Shown one piece after another: positions 1 through 8,525 of a DNA stretch of 64,000 bases; the stretch's first letter is position 1; each line of letters opens with the position of its first letter. The notes under the pieces are model-generated. The model was not told the DNA's origin and did no database searches. It was given only the letters and a program-made list of their open reading frames with translations. The DNA comes from an uncultured bacterium (GTDB taxonomy: Bacteria > Actinomycetota > Coriobacteriia > Coriobacteriales > Coriobacteriaceae): the NCBI GenBank assembly GCA_905215505.1, contig CAJMPU010000014.1, forward strand, positions 4,349-68,348, in the 5' to 3' direction. Made by a program: the position numbers and the translations under genes.

Positions 1-64
1 AGACACGAGCAGACGTCTCGTTAATCTCTTCGACCTGAACCTGAGGCCTAATGAATTCTGACAT
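1..64 (-). CDS. rpoA: RNA polymerase subunit alpha, N-terminal fragment
   Basis: Only the first 21 codons are inside the window; the gene runs off the left edge. Read on the minus strand it starts MSEFIRPQVQVEE, which resembles the N-terminus of actinobacterial RpoA, and a GGAGGT ribosome site lies just upstream of the ATG. It follows rpsD with a 32-nt gap, the usual end of the alpha operon. RpoA dimerises to nucleate RNA polymerase assembly. The identification rests on the short N-terminus plus gene order. Confidence 0.85.
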   Translation of the reverse strand, partial: MSEFIRPQVQVEEINETSARV

Positions 65-96
65 GTATTACCTCCAGCCTCAGCAGCCCGGATGGA

Positions 97-693
97 CTAC
101 TTAGAGTAGAGCTCGACGATGAGCTGCTCGTTGATATCACCGCTGATCTGCTCACGCGTCGGCAGAGCGAGCACGTTACCAGACAGCTTCTCGATATCGA
201 CCTCGAGCCAGCCAGGGACCTCAAAGCGCTCGGAGGAAATCAGAGCCTCCTTGATGGGGAGGAGGTCACGGAACTTCTCGCCGACAGCGACGACGTCGCC
301 GGCCTTGACGCGGTAGGACGGGATGTCCACGCGCTTGCCGTTCACGGTGAAGTGACCGTGACGGACGGACTGACGAGCCTCTTTGCGGGTGCGGGCGAAG
401 CCAAGACGGAAGACGACGTTGTCGAGGCGAGACTCAAGGATGATCATGAGGTTCTCACCGGTGACGCCGTTCATCTTGCGGGCCTTGTTGAAGTAGCCGT
501 GGAACTGCTTCTCCAGAACGCCATAGATGAACTTGACCTTCTGCTTCTCGCGCAGCTGCATGCCGTACTCAGATTCCTTGCGACGGCGCTTGGGCTGACG
601 GATAGATTCCTTCTTGCTGCTGTAACCGAGCTCAGCGGGATCGATCCCGAGCTGACGGCAGCGCTTAAGAACAGGAGTCCTGTCGATTGCCAT
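97..693 (-). CDS. rpsD: 30S ribosomal protein S4
   Basis: This 198-residue protein is a primary 16S rRNA binder needed for 30S assembly. An S4 RNA-binding domain is visible at about residues 88-150, including SRLDNVVFRLGFARTRKEA and HGHFTVNGKRVDIPSY. The N-terminus has only one cysteine, so this is the zinc-free (C-) form of S4. Length is typical for short bacterial S4. It lies between rpsK and rpoA on the minus strand, as in the canonical alpha operon, where S4 often regulates translation; no such regulation is visible directly. Confidence 0.97.
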   Translation of the reverse strand: MAIDRTPVLKRCRQLGIDPAELGYSSKKESIRQPKRRRKESEYGMQLREKQKVKFIYGVLEKQFHGYFNKARKMNGVTGENLMIILESRLDNVVFRLGFARTRKEARQSVRHGHFTVNGKRVDIPSYRVKAGDVVAVGEKFRDLLPIKEALISSERFEVPGWLEVDIEKLSGNVLALPTREQISGDINEQLIVELYSK

Positions 694-712
694 ATTGATA
701 CGATCCTTTCAG

Positions 713-1117
713 TTACACGCGGCGACGCTTCTTGGGGCGGCAGCCGTTGTGCGGGATGGGGGTCTTGTCCTGGATGCTCGAGACCTCGAGGCCAGCAGCC
801 TGGAGGGAGCGGATGGCGGTCTCACGACCGGAGCCGGGGCCCTTGACGAAGACGGAAACCTTCTTCATACCGTGCTCCATGGCCTGCTTGGCAGCAGCCT
901 CGGCAGCCATCTGGGCAGCGAACGGCGTGGACTTACGGGAGCCCTTGAAGCCCACCTGGCCAGCCGACTTCCAGGAAATGACGTTGCCCTGGGGATCGGT
1001 GATCGAAACGATCGTGTTGTTGAACGTAGAACGAATGTGAGCCTGGCCCACGGAAATGTTCTTACGGTCCGCGCGCTTCAGACGGGCAGCGCGAACGTTC
1101 TTCTTAGCAGTAGCCAT
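713..1117 (-). CDS. rpsK: 30S ribosomal protein S11
   Basis: This 134-residue protein forms part of the 30S platform. It contains the family signature region (AHIRSTFNNTIVSITD, GSRKSTPFAAQMAAEAA) and ends with the basic tail IPHNGCRPKKRRRV. Length and residue pattern are normal for bacterial S11. It sits 14 nt downstream of rpsM and 19 nt upstream of rpsD, in standard alpha-operon order. Confidence 0.97.
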   Translation of the reverse strand: MATAKKNVRAARLKRADRKNISVGQAHIRSTFNNTIVSITDPQGNVISWKSAGQVGFKGSRKSTPFAAQMAAEAAAKQAMEHGMKKVSVFVKGPGSGRETAIRSLQAAGLEVSSIQDKTPIPHNGCRPKKRRRV

Positions 1118-1131
1118 CTATCTAGCGCTCC

Positions 1132-1506
1132 TTATTTCTTCTTCTTAGCACCGATCTGACGCTTCGGGCCCTTGCGGGTACGAGCGTTAGTGTGGGTGCG
1201 CTGGCCGCGGACCGGGAGGCCCTTGCGGTGACGAAGGCCGCGGTTGCAGCCGATGTCCATAAGGCGCTTGACGTTCTGGTTGCGCTCACGGCGGAGGTCA
1301 CCCTCAACCATGATCTGGTTCTTATCGATATAATCGCGGATGGCGTTAACCTCATCCTCGGTGAGGTCCTTAACGCGCGTATCCACGTTAACGTTGCACT
1401 CGACGCAGATCTTCGTCGCAGTGGTGCGGCCGATGCCGTAAATGTAGGTCAGACCGATCTCAACGCGCTTCTCACGCGGGAGGTCGACACCATTAATACG
1501 GGCCAA
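1132..1506 (-). CDS. rpsM: 30S ribosomal protein S13
   Basis: This 124-residue protein of the 30S head contacts 16S rRNA and the 50S subunit. The start MARINGVDLPREKRVEIGLTYIYGIG and the C-terminal motif RGQRTHTNARTRKG are characteristic. The C-terminus is a run of four lysines. It follows rpmJ by 14 nt and precedes rpsK, in standard order. Confidence 0.97.
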   Translation of the reverse strand: MARINGVDLPREKRVEIGLTYIYGIGRTTATKICVECNVNVDTRVKDLTEDEVNAIRDYIDKNQIMVEGDLRRERNQNVKRLMDIGCNRGLRHRKGLPVRGQRTHTNARTRKGPKRQIGAKKKK

Positions 1507-1520
1507 CGTAGTCTCCTCTC

Positions 1521-1634
1521 TTAACCCTGACGCTGCTTATGACGGGGGTTCTCGCAAATGACGAGGACCTTGCCATGGCGCCTAATGATTTTGCACTTAT
1601 CGCACATCTTCTTGACCGAAGGACGTACCTTCAT
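1521..1634 (-). CDS. rpmJ: 50S ribosomal protein L36
   Basis: A 37-codon gene, MKVRPSVKKMCDKCK...HKQRQG. Cys11, Cys14, Cys27 and His32 form the zinc ribbon of the C+ form of L36. A GGAAG-type ribosome site precedes the ATG. The gene lies between infA and rpsM, its usual place in many bacteria. L36 is a small 50S protein near the peptidyl-transferase region. About 150 nt separate it from infA; no clear terminator was seen there. Confidence 0.95.
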   Translation of the reverse strand: MKVRPSVKKMCDKCKIIRRHGKVLVICENPRHKQRQG

Positions 1635-1784
1635 CGTTCTTCCTTTCGGTAGCGCTCAAACTACTTCCCTACTATCTACTCGCCCAGCCGCAGGCGTTTA
1701 AAACTATGGCTGGTCTTCACACACAATCCGACCGTAGGTTGAGCTAAGCCTGCAGCCGGAAATGGAGTGCGTGTATGCGTGCCG

Positions 1785-2003
1785 CTATTTGTAGCGATAG
1801 GTGATGCGGCCGCGGGTCAGGTCGTACGGGGAAAGCTCCACGACAACCCTGTCACCGGGGAGAATACGGATGTAATTCATTCGGATCTTGCCAGAAATGT
1901 TGCACAGAACCGAATGACCGTTCTCGAGCTCGACCTTAAACATGGCGTTGGGCAGCGGTTCCTTTACCGTACCCTCGAGCTCAATTGCGTCTTCCTTCTT
2001 CAC
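1785..2003 (-). CDS. infA: Translation initiation factor IF-1
   Basis: The protein is an S1/OB-fold initiation factor that binds the 30S A site. The sequence KKEDAIELEGTVKEPLPNAM, the RMNYIRILPGD segment and the YDLTRGRITYRYK end are diagnostic. I chose the GTG at 2003 because it gives the usual 72-residue length starting at KKED; an in-frame TTG at 2009 would add two residues. Neither start has a strong Shine-Dalgarno (AGAAAG lies upstream). It lies between map and rpmJ. Confidence 0.9.
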   Translation of the reverse strand: MKKEDAIELEGTVKEPLPNAMFKVELENGHSVLCNISGKIRMNYIRILPGDRVVVELSPYDLTRGRITYRYK

Positions 2004-2146
2004 AAGCAATCATCTTTCTCTAGAAAACGACAGCGATTGAGTATTCTACAATACGCATGCACGTATCGTAGTATCTTCGTAATGGCTCCACAACTAAGCG
2101 GAACTTGTTACATTTGAAATGTTAAGGCGTGCATTTGACGCAAGCC

Positions 2147-2935
2147 CTACATTTCACCGCCCTGCAAGGAACACCAAGCACCCTGGGCATCCGTGGTGAG
2201 AATCACCGGACCGTCATTGGTAATGGCGACGGTGTTCTCGTAGTGCGCGGCGGGCAGGTGGTCGTTGGTCGTAACAATCCAACCGTCGGAGCCCGTGCTC
2301 ACATGGTTGGAACCCATCGTAACCATCGGCTCGATGGCAATGACCATGCCGGCCTGGAGGCGAACGCCCCTCCCCTTCTTTCCATAGTTAGGAACGTTGG
2401 GGTCCTCGTGCATCACGCGGCCAATGCCATGGCCCACATAGTCACGAAGCACGCCGTAACCGTGAGACTCGGCGAGGGACTGAACGGCGTAACCAACATC
2501 CCCGATATGGTTACCGGGAACAGCCTGCTCGATGGCAGCCTTAAGGCAATCGCGCGTGACCTCGCACAGGGCCTTGGCCTCGGGCGTGGGTGTGCCGACA
2601 AAAAACGTCCAAGCGTTATCGCCAACCCAACCGTCGACAACGGCTCCCGTATCGATGGAGATGATATCGCCATCGCGCAGGATCATGTCGGGGTTGGGAA
2701 TACCGTGGACCACGGCATCGTTAATCGATGCGCAAATGGTACCGGGGAACCCGCCGTAACCCTTAAAGGCCGGGGTGCCGCCATGCATACGGATAATCTG
2801 CTCCGCGAGCTGATCGAGCTCAAAGGTCGAAACACCAGGGCGCACCATGGCTCCAACGTGGCGGAGCGCCATCTTAGATAGCGCTCCTGCCTTCTTCATC
2901 TGCTCGATTTGCGTTGCAGACTTAATCTTGATCAT
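2147..2935 (-). CDS. map: Methionine aminopeptidase, type I
   Basis: This 262-residue enzyme removes N-terminal methionine from nascent proteins. The dimetal ligands of the family are visible: Asp in SIDTGA, Asp in VGDNAWTF, His in GHGIGRVMHED, Glu in AIEPMV and Glu in ENTVAIT; the substrate-binding His lies in VVHGIP. There is no N-terminal SH3-like zinc extension. Its ATG overlaps the adk TGA (ATGA), indicating translational coupling. The order secY-adk-map-infA is common in Gram-positives. Confidence 0.96.
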   Translation of the reverse strand: MIKIKSATQIEQMKKAGALSKMALRHVGAMVRPGVSTFELDQLAEQIIRMHGGTPAFKGYGGFPGTICASINDAVVHGIPNPDMILRDGDIISIDTGAVVDGWVGDNAWTFFVGTPTPEAKALCEVTRDCLKAAIEQAVPGNHIGDVGYAVQSLAESHGYGVLRDYVGHGIGRVMHEDPNVPNYGKKGRGVRLQAGMVIAIEPMVTMGSNHVSTGSDGWIVTTNDHLPAAHYENTVAITNDGPVILTTDAQGAWCSLQGGEM

Positions 2936-3558
2936 AGACCAAGAGCCTCTTTGACATCCCCGTACACGGTCTCGCGAGCCTGGTCACCGTTGACCGACTT
3001 GAGCAGACCCTGGCCACGATAGTAGTCGACGAGCGGGCTCGTGGACTTCTCGTAGACGTCGAGACGGTTCTTGATGGTCTCGGGCTTGTCGTCGTCGCGC
3101 TGATACATCTCGCCGGCGCACTTGGGGCAGGTAGCATCGGCAGCGGTGCCGGTGTAACCGCAGGCGCGGCAGGTGCGACGCGAAGACAGACGATCGATGA
3201 TGACCTCGGGGGCCACGTCGACCAGAAGGGCGCAGTCGATCTCGCGACCCATGGCGGAGAGCTCGGAATCGAGCGTCACAGCCTGGGCGGTGTTGCGCGG
3301 GAAGCCGTCGAGGATGAAGCCCTGCTGGGCGTCATCGGCAGCAAGGCGCTCCTTGACAAGGTCGATCACGAGCTGGTCGGGAACGAGCTCGCCAGCGTCC
3401 ATGTACTTCTTAGCCTGAATACCAAGCTCGGTGCCACCCTTGACGGCAGCACGCAGCAGGTCGCCCGTGGAAATGTGAGCGACGCCAAACTCGGCGACGA
3501 GCTCCTGTGCGACGGTGCCCTTACCGGCACCCGGAGCTCCGAGCAATACGAGGTTCAT
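2932..3558 (-). CDS. adk: Adenylate kinase, zinc-lid type
   Basis: The enzyme converts ATP + AMP to 2 ADP. The P-loop GAPGAGKGT is at residues 7-15, with the DGFPR motif further on. The LID carries two CxxC pairs (CRAC and CPKC), typical of the zinc-binding Gram-positive form. The ATG at 3558 is preferred over an upstream TTG because AGGAGGA sits 7 nt before it. The product is 208 residues. It ends in a 4-nt overlap with map and follows secY by 18 nt. Confidence 0.96.
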   Translation of the reverse strand: MNLVLLGAPGAGKGTVAQELVAEFGVAHISTGDLLRAAVKGGTELGIQAKKYMDAGELVPDQLVIDLVKERLAADDAQQGFILDGFPRNTAQAVTLDSELSAMGREIDCALLVDVAPEVIIDRLSSRRTCRACGYTGTAADATCPKCAGEMYQRDDDKPETIKNRLDVYEKSTSPLVDYYRGQGLLKSVNGDQARETVYGDVKEALGL

Positions 3559-3576
3559 GAGCAATCCTCCTCTAGC

Positions 3577-4863
3577 CTATTTAAAGAATCCATCGTAATC
3601 ATACATCTTGATCTGGCCTTCGAGCTTATCGACCGTGTCGAGCACGACGCCGACCATGATGAGGATGGACGTGCCGCCAAATGCCTGGATCAGATGGTTA
3701 CCCGTGAAGGAGAAGATGATCGAAGGCACGATGGCGATGAGCGCCAAAAAGACAGCGCTGGGAAGCGTGATCTTGTTGAGCGCGTTCTTGATGTAGGCCG
3801 CGGTAGCCCTACCCGGACGGACGCCCGGAATAAAGCCGCCCTGCTTCTTAAGGTTGTCGGCCGTGTCATCGGGGTTGAACACCATGGAGGTGTAGAAGTA
3901 CGCGAAGAACACGATGAGGACAACATTAAGCACCCAGTTGAGCCAACCGGTCGAAAGCGCAGAGGCAACTGCCTGAATCCAGCCGATGCCGGGGAAGAAC
4001 ACGGCAATCTGAGCCGGGAAGTACAGCAGCGCCGAAGCGAAGATGATCGGCACGACACCCGCGGTATTGACCTTGATGGGCAGGTAGGTGGTCTGGCCAC
4101 CCATCATGCGACGGCCCACGACGCGCTTAGCGTAGGAGACCGGGATGCGGCGCTGGCCGCGCTCAAGAAAAACAATCAGCGGGATAACCAGCAGGATGAT
4201 GGCGCAGATGATCACCATGGTGATGATGCCACCGGCATTACCCTCGGTGCTGGAGAAGATCGCCTGCGGCAGGCCGGCCATGATGTTCGCAAAGATGATC
4301 AGGGACATGCCATTGCCGATACCGCGCTGGGTGATGAGCTCACCAATCCACATGATCAGCATGGCGCCCGCAGTGAGCGTGCCGACGATCATGAGGTCGA
4401 AGATGATCTCGGGAGCGCCAGCGCCATTAAAGCTGATGCCGAAGCTCTTAAAGAGGAAGAGGTAACCCACGGAGTTGAGGATTGCCAGAGCCAAGGTGAG
4501 GTAACGCGAATACTGCGTAATCTTGGTCTGACCGACCTCGCCCTCGCGGGCAAGCTCATGCAGGGAAGGCACAACGGCCTGGAGCATCTGGAGGATGATT
4601 GAGCTGGTGATGTAAGGCATGATGCCCAGCGAAAACACCGACACATAGCTCAACGCGCCGCCAGAGAAAAGATTCAGGAGGGCCATAGCACCTGCGGCGA
4701 CCGAATTGTTATCGGTCGAGAAAAGGCCCAGCATCCCCTGGAAGGGAATGCCGGGCACAGGAACGTGCGCACCAATGCGGTACACGACGAGCATAGCTAT
4801 GGTAAAAAGAATCTTTTCGCGCAATTCTTTGATGCGGAAAGCATTCTTAAGACCATTTAGCAC
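3577..4863 (-). CDS. secY: Protein translocase subunit SecY
   Basis: This 428-residue multi-pass membrane protein forms the channel of the Sec translocon. The start MLNGLKNAFRIKELREKIL leads into the first of about ten hydrophobic segments, and motifs such as VPVPGIP and GIGNGMSL match the family. It overlaps the 3' end of rplO by 7 nt, so translation is probably coupled. Its position between rplO and adk is classical for the spc operon. Confidence 0.97.
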   Translation of the reverse strand: MLNGLKNAFRIKELREKILFTIAMLVVYRIGAHVPVPGIPFQGMLGLFSTDNNSVAAGAMALLNLFSGGALSYVSVFSLGIMPYITSSIILQMLQAVVPSLHELAREGEVGQTKITQYSRYLTLALAILNSVGYLFLFKSFGISFNGAGAPEIIFDLMIVGTLTAGAMLIMWIGELITQRGIGNGMSLIIFANIMAGLPQAIFSSTEGNAGGIITMVIICAIILLVIPLIVFLERGQRRIPVSYAKRVVGRRMMGGQTTYLPIKVNTAGVVPIIFASALLYFPAQIAVFFPGIGWIQAVASALSTGWLNWVLNVVLIVFFAYFYTSMVFNPDDTADNLKKQGGFIPGVRPGRATAAYIKNALNKITLPSAVFLALIAIVPSIIFSFTGNHLIQAFGGTSILIMVGVVLDTVDKLEGQIKMYDYDGFFK

Positions 4864-5306
4864 GGCAGCTCGACCTTTCCGCCGGCGGCCTCGATCTTGG
4901 CCTGCGCAGAAGCGCTTACCTTGTCGACCTTGACCGTGAACTTCTTGGTGAGCTCACCATTGCCGAGCACCTTGACGGGCTCGAACTCGCTCTTGGTGAT
5001 GCGAGCGGCCTTAAGAGCGGCACCGTCGATCACAGCGCCATCCTCGAACTTACGCTCGAGACGCTCAACGTTAACAGCGGTGTACTCGATACGACGGGGG
5101 TTGCGGAAGCCCGGAAGCTTGGGCAGGCGCATAGCCAGCGGAGTCTGGCCACCCTCGAAGCCGGCACCCTTGGTGCCGCCAGAGCGGGAACCCTGGCCCT
5201 TCTGGCCGCGGCCAGAAGTGGTGCCGTGACCCGAAGAATTGCCACGGCCGACGCGCTTGCGGTTCTTGGTGGAACCGGGCGCGGGAGTAAGATCGTGAAG
5301 CTGCAT
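4857..5306 (-). CDS. rplO: 50S ribosomal protein L15
   Basis: A 149-residue 23S rRNA-binding protein. The N-terminus MQLHDLTPAPGSTKNRKRVG and the Gly/Arg-rich GRGNSSGHGTTSGRGQKGQ stretch are diagnostic of L15, followed by FEGGQTPLAMRLPKLPGF. It sits 3 nt after rpmD and overlaps secY, so it is part of a tightly packed operon. Confidence 0.97.
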   Translation of the reverse strand: MQLHDLTPAPGSTKNRKRVGRGNSSGHGTTSGRGQKGQGSRSGGTKGAGFEGGQTPLAMRLPKLPGFRNPRRIEYTAVNVERLERKFEDGAVIDGAALKAARITKSEFEPVKVLGNGELTKKFTVKVDKVSASAQAKIEAAGGKVELPC

Positions 5307-5309
5307 TTG

Positions 5310-5492
5310 CTACTCCTCTACAATCTCGACAAGGTGCTTGACCTTGAAGATCATGCCGCGGACGGACTCGTTGTCAGCAATCTCGCGAACCTCGCGGATC
5401 CTGTGGAGACCGAGGGCACGGACAGTACGGACCTGGTCCTGCTTGCAACCGTTGGTGCTGCGGACCTGCTTGATCTTGATGGTGTCAGCCAT
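5310..5492 (-). CDS. rpmD: 50S ribosomal protein L30
   Basis: This 60-residue protein, MADTIKIKQVRSTNGCKQDQ..., matches bacterial L30, with the conserved RTVRALGLHRIREV segment and VRGMIFKVKHLV. It is separated from rpsE by 2 nt and from rplO by 3 nt, in the standard rpsE-rpmD-rplO order. Confidence 0.96.
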   Translation of the reverse strand: MADTIKIKQVRSTNGCKQDQVRTVRALGLHRIREVREIADNESVRGMIFKVKHLVEIVEE

Positions 5493-5494
5493 GC

Positions 5495-6019
5495 TTAGTT
5501 CTCCTTACCGACGAACATCTCGGAGACCGTCAGGCCACGGCGAGCCGCGACGTCCTCAGGGCTGGAGAGCTCCTTGAGGCCCTCGACGGCAGCCTTGATG
5601 ATGTTGAGGCCGTTGTCGGTACCGAGGGACTTGGACAGGACGTTCTTGATGCCAGCAAGCTCGAAGAGGGGACGCACAGCGCCGCCGGCGATAACGCCGG
5701 TACCCTCGACAGCGGGCTTGATGATGATGCGGCCGGCACCAAAGTGGCCGAGAACCTCGTGCGGGATGGTGCCCTGCTCGGTCACCGGCACGTGGAACAT
5801 GTTCTTCTTGGCATCGAGAGACGCCTTGGAGATGGCCAGGGGCACCTCAGCGGACTTGCCCATGCCAACGCCGACGTTGCCCTTGCCGTCGCCAACGACG
5901 ACGAGAGCGACGAGGCTCATGCGACGACCACCCTTGACGGTCTTCGACACGCGGTTGATGTAAACGACGCGCTCCTCGAACTCGGAGGCCTCGCGCTGCT
6001 GCTTCTGATTACGAGCCAT
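5495..6019 (-). CDS. rpsE: 30S ribosomal protein S5
   Basis: A 174-residue protein involved in translational accuracy. The double-stranded RNA-binding-like N-domain has ERVVYINRVSKTVKGGRRMSL and the C-domain has GAGRIIIKPAVEGTGVIAGG. A ribosome site AGGAGGT precedes the ATG. It lies between rplR and rpmD as expected. Confidence 0.97.
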   Translation of the reverse strand: MARNQKQQREASEFEERVVYINRVSKTVKGGRRMSLVALVVVGDGKGNVGVGMGKSAEVPLAISKASLDAKKNMFHVPVTEQGTIPHEVLGHFGAGRIIIKPAVEGTGVIAGGAVRPLFELAGIKNVLSKSLGTDNGLNIIKAAVEGLKELSSPEDVAARRGLTVSEMFVGKEN

Positions 6020-6033
6020 GTGCTACATACCTC

Positions 6034-6402
6034 CTAGAACTCGAGACCGGCGGCACGAGCACCGTCGGCGAGGGCCTTGACGCGGCCATGGTAGATACGG
6101 CCACCACGATCGAAGGCGACCTTGGTGATGCCGGCCTCGATGGCGCGCTTGCCAACGAGCTGACCGACCTTCTCCGCAGCCTCCTTGTTCGAGGTGTGGG
6201 TGCCCTTGAACTCGGCCTCGAGGGTCGAGGCAGAGACGAGCGTCAGGCTGGAGCCCTTGCTGTCGTCGATGATCTGGGCATAGATGTTGGCGTTAGTACG
6301 GGTCACGCGAAGACGCGGACGCTCGGAGGTACCCGAGACCTTGCCGCGAACACGACGCTGACGACGCTTGAGGCCTTCCAGCTTCGCCTTATGCTTGTTC
6401 AT
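6034..6402 (-). CDS. rplR: 50S ribosomal protein L18
   Basis: A 122-residue 5S rRNA-binding protein. The basic N-terminus (MNKHKAKLEGLKRRQRRVRG) leads into the family core RPRLRVTRTNANIYAQIIDD and ends with AFDRGGRIYHGRVKALADGAR. It follows rplF after a 75-nt gap that holds a hairpin (6431-6452), an unusual break in an otherwise tight operon. Confidence 0.97.
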   Translation of the reverse strand: MNKHKAKLEGLKRRQRRVRGKVSGTSERPRLRVTRTNANIYAQIIDDSKGSSLTLVSASTLEAEFKGTHTSNKEAAEKVGQLVGKRAIEAGITKVAFDRGGRIYHGRVKALADGARAAGLEF

Positions 6403-6430
6403 ACGTAAACTCCTAAAAAGGTTGATCTTG

Positions 6431-6452
6431 CCAGCACCTGACGGGGTGCTGG
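6431..6452 (-). other. Intra-operon hairpin between rplF and rplR
   Basis: CCAGCACC and GGTGCTGG form a perfect 8-bp stem with a 6-nt loop, about 25 nt after the rplF stop. No T-run follows directly (CTTTTT comes about 14 nt later), so it is not a canonical terminator. A processing site or partial attenuator is possible. Confidence 0.5.
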
Positions 6453-6477
6453 TCTTATGCGAGTGAGTCGGTTACGA

Positions 6478-7014
6478 CTACTTGGCGGCCTTACCCAGCT
6501 TGCGGCGGATGTGCTCGCCAACGTAGTGGATACCCTTGCCCTTGTAAGGCTCGGGAGGACGATGGCCGCGGATCTCAGCGGCAATCTGACCGACCTGCTG
6601 CTTGTTGATACCCTTGACGTTCACGTGGGTGTTGTCGGGAACCTCGAAGGTGATGCCCTCGGGAGCCTCGACGATCACGGGGTGCGAGAAGCCCAGGGAG
6701 AACTCGAGGTTCTTGCCCTTCTGCTGCACGCGGTAACCGACGCCGGCGAGCTCGAGCTTCTTCTCGAAGCCCTCGGAAACGCCAACAACCATGTTGTGGA
6801 TGAGGGCGCGGGTGAGGCCGTGGCGGGCACGGGTCTCACGCTCGTCGTCGGGACGGGAAACGGTGAGGACGTTGTCCTCGACGTTGATAGCGAGCTTCTC
6901 AAAGACATCGAGCTCGAGCTGGCCCTTGGGGCCCTTGACGACAACGTTGTTGCCGTTGACTGCCACTTCGACTCCGGCGGGAATCTGGACAGGCTTATTA
7001 CCGATACGAGACAC
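6478..7014 (-). CDS. rplF: 50S ribosomal protein L6
   Basis: This 178-residue protein has the two L6 repeats: MSRIGNKPVQIPAGVEVAV... and the C-terminal IRGHRPPEPYKGKGIHYVGE signature, ending in RRKLGKAAK. It sits near the GTPase-associated region of the 50S. It follows rpsH by 33 nt with an AAGGAG ribosome site. Confidence 0.97.
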   Translation of the reverse strand: MSRIGNKPVQIPAGVEVAVNGNNVVVKGPKGQLELDVFEKLAINVEDNVLTVSRPDDERETRARHGLTRALIHNMVVGVSEGFEKKLELAGVGYRVQQKGKNLEFSLGFSHPVIVEAPEGITFEVPDNTHVNVKGINKQQVGQIAAEIRGHRPPEPYKGKGIHYVGEHIRRKLGKAAK

Positions 7015-7047
7015 GGTGATCTCCTTTCCTTCTACCTACCGAGCGAA

Positions 7048-7446
7048 TTACCAGACGTAAGCGATGATCTCGCCGCCGACGTTGTGCTTGCGAGCATCGC
7101 GGTCGGTCATGACGCCATGGCTGGTGGAAATAATGGCGGTACCAAGGCCACCGCGGACGCGGGGCATGTCGGCAACGCCGGTGTACTTACGCAGGCCCGG
7201 CTTGGAAATGCGGCGGATGCCGTTGATGACCTTAGCCTTCTTGGGACCATACTTAAGCGTGATGTGCAGAGTCTTCTGGGGAACGGTGTCCTCGACATCG
7301 TAGCCCTCGATGTAGCCCTCCTCGTGCAGAACACGAGCGATCTCGACGAGCTTCTTGCTGCTCGGCATGGAGACCGTGGCCTTGTTCACAGAGTTAGCGT
7401 TACGGATGCGCGTAAGCATATCTGCGATCGGGTCTGTAAGGTTCAT
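7048..7446 (-). CDS. rpsH: 30S ribosomal protein S8
   Basis: A 132-residue 16S central-domain binder. The start MNLTDPIADMLTRIRNAN and the C-terminal ISTSHGVMTDRDARKHNVGG are signatures of S8. In well-studied bacteria S8 represses its own operon at the rplE mRNA; here rplE has its own upstream leader, so such control is conceivable but not shown. A gap of about 119 nt separates it from rpsZ. Confidence 0.97.
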   Translation of the reverse strand: MNLTDPIADMLTRIRNANSVNKATVSMPSSKKLVEIARVLHEEGYIEGYDVEDTVPQKTLHITLKYGPKKAKVINGIRRISKPGLRKYTGVADMPRVRGGLGTAIISTSHGVMTDRDARKHNVGGEIIAYVW

Positions 7447-7565
7447 ACAGATTCTCCTTCGTTCTTGATGAACACGTGCTCTTGGTTCTTCGCCGCCCTT
7501 AACGGCAAAGCCTTTTTAGCGCGTTTTCCCTGTTCCAAACTGATGCTTGAAACGCTGGTAGTGAC

Positions 7566-7751
7566 TTACCAGCTGGCCTTCTTAACGCCGGGAAGCTCGC
7601 CCTTGAGTGCAAGCTCGCGGAAGCAGACACGGCACAGGCCGAACTTGCGGTACACAGAGTGCGGACGGCCGCAGCGCTGGCAGCGCGTGTACTCACGAGT
7701 AGAGAACTTCTGCTTGCGATTGCACTTGACGATCATCGATGTCTTAGCCAC
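7566..7751 (-). CDS. rpsZ: 30S ribosomal protein S14, type Z
   Basis: This 61-residue protein, MAKTSMIVKCNRKQKF..., is the short zinc-binding form of S14. The zinc ribbon is Cys24-x2-Cys27 and Cys40-x2-Cys43. It is located between rplE and rpsH, the standard position, with an AGGAGG ribosome site. The zinc form is typical of many Gram-positives and actinobacteria, which often also carry a zinc-free copy elsewhere. Confidence 0.96.
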   Translation of the reverse strand: MAKTSMIVKCNRKQKFSTREYTRCQRCGRPHSVYRKFGLCRVCFRELALKGELPGVKKASW

Positions 7752-7830
7752 TTATATCCTCCTCACATAGAGTATTGTTCGCCCCAAGCGCCGCCCCCTT
7801 CTGGGAACGGCGCTCATAGGGCAGGTGAAC

Positions 7831-8388
7831 CTATTTCTTGAACGGGAAACCGAAGGCGTCCAGAAGGGCCTTGGCCTCCTCATCGGTGTTGGCGGTGGTC
7901 ACGAAAGTGATGTCCATACCACGCTGGTGATCGACGGAGTCGAAGTCGATCTCGGGGAAGATGAGCTGCTCGGTGACGCCCATGGAGAAGTTACCACGGC
8001 CGTCGAAGCTCTTGGCGGAGATGCCGCGGAAGTCGCGGATACGGGGGATCGCGACGGAGGTCAGACGATCGAAGAACTCCCACATACGGTCGCCACGCAG
8101 GGTAACCTTGCAGCCGATCGGCATACCAGCGCGCAGGCGGAAGGTAGCGATGGACTTGCGGGCACGGGTGATCATCGGCTGCTGGCCGGTGATGGCGCGC
8201 AGGTCGCGCACGGCACCGTCGATGGCCTTGGAATCGGTAGCGGCCTCGCCGACACCCATGTTCACGACGATCTTCTCAAACTTGGGGATCATCATGACGT
8301 TCTCGTACTGGAACTTGTCCTGAAGCTGCTGCTTGACCTCGTTGTTGTACTTGGTCTTCAGACGCGGCACATACTTCTCTTCTGCCAT
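7831..8388 (-). CDS. rplE: 50S ribosomal protein L5
   Basis: A 185-residue 5S rRNA-binding protein. It has the family core NVMMIPKFEKIVVNMGVGEA and ends RGMDITFVTTANTDEEAKALLDAFGFPF. An AAGGAG ribosome site is 6-7 nt before the ATG. Its normal upstream neighbour rplX is not adjacent but about 43 kb away on the same strand. The gene is therefore first in this transcription unit, with a candidate promoter at 8526-8554 and a leader of roughly 130 nt. Confidence 0.97.
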   Translation of the reverse strand: MAEEKYVPRLKTKYNNEVKQQLQDKFQYENVMMIPKFEKIVVNMGVGEAATDSKAIDGAVRDLRAITGQQPMITRARKSIATFRLRAGMPIGCKVTLRGDRMWEFFDRLTSVAIPRIRDFRGISAKSFDGRGNFSMGVTEQLIFPEIDFDSVDHQRGMDITFVTTANTDEEAKALLDAFGFPFKK

Positions 8389-8525
8389 TGTTCACTCCTT
8401 CTTGGGGTTTTAAGCACGGGGCGTGGCCACGATGGGTTGTCCTCGTGCCTCCTGGCTGCATCCGCGCCGCTCATGGCATTTCGCGGTTTGGACTCGACAC
8501 AGCAGGAGCCGACAAAACAATCGGT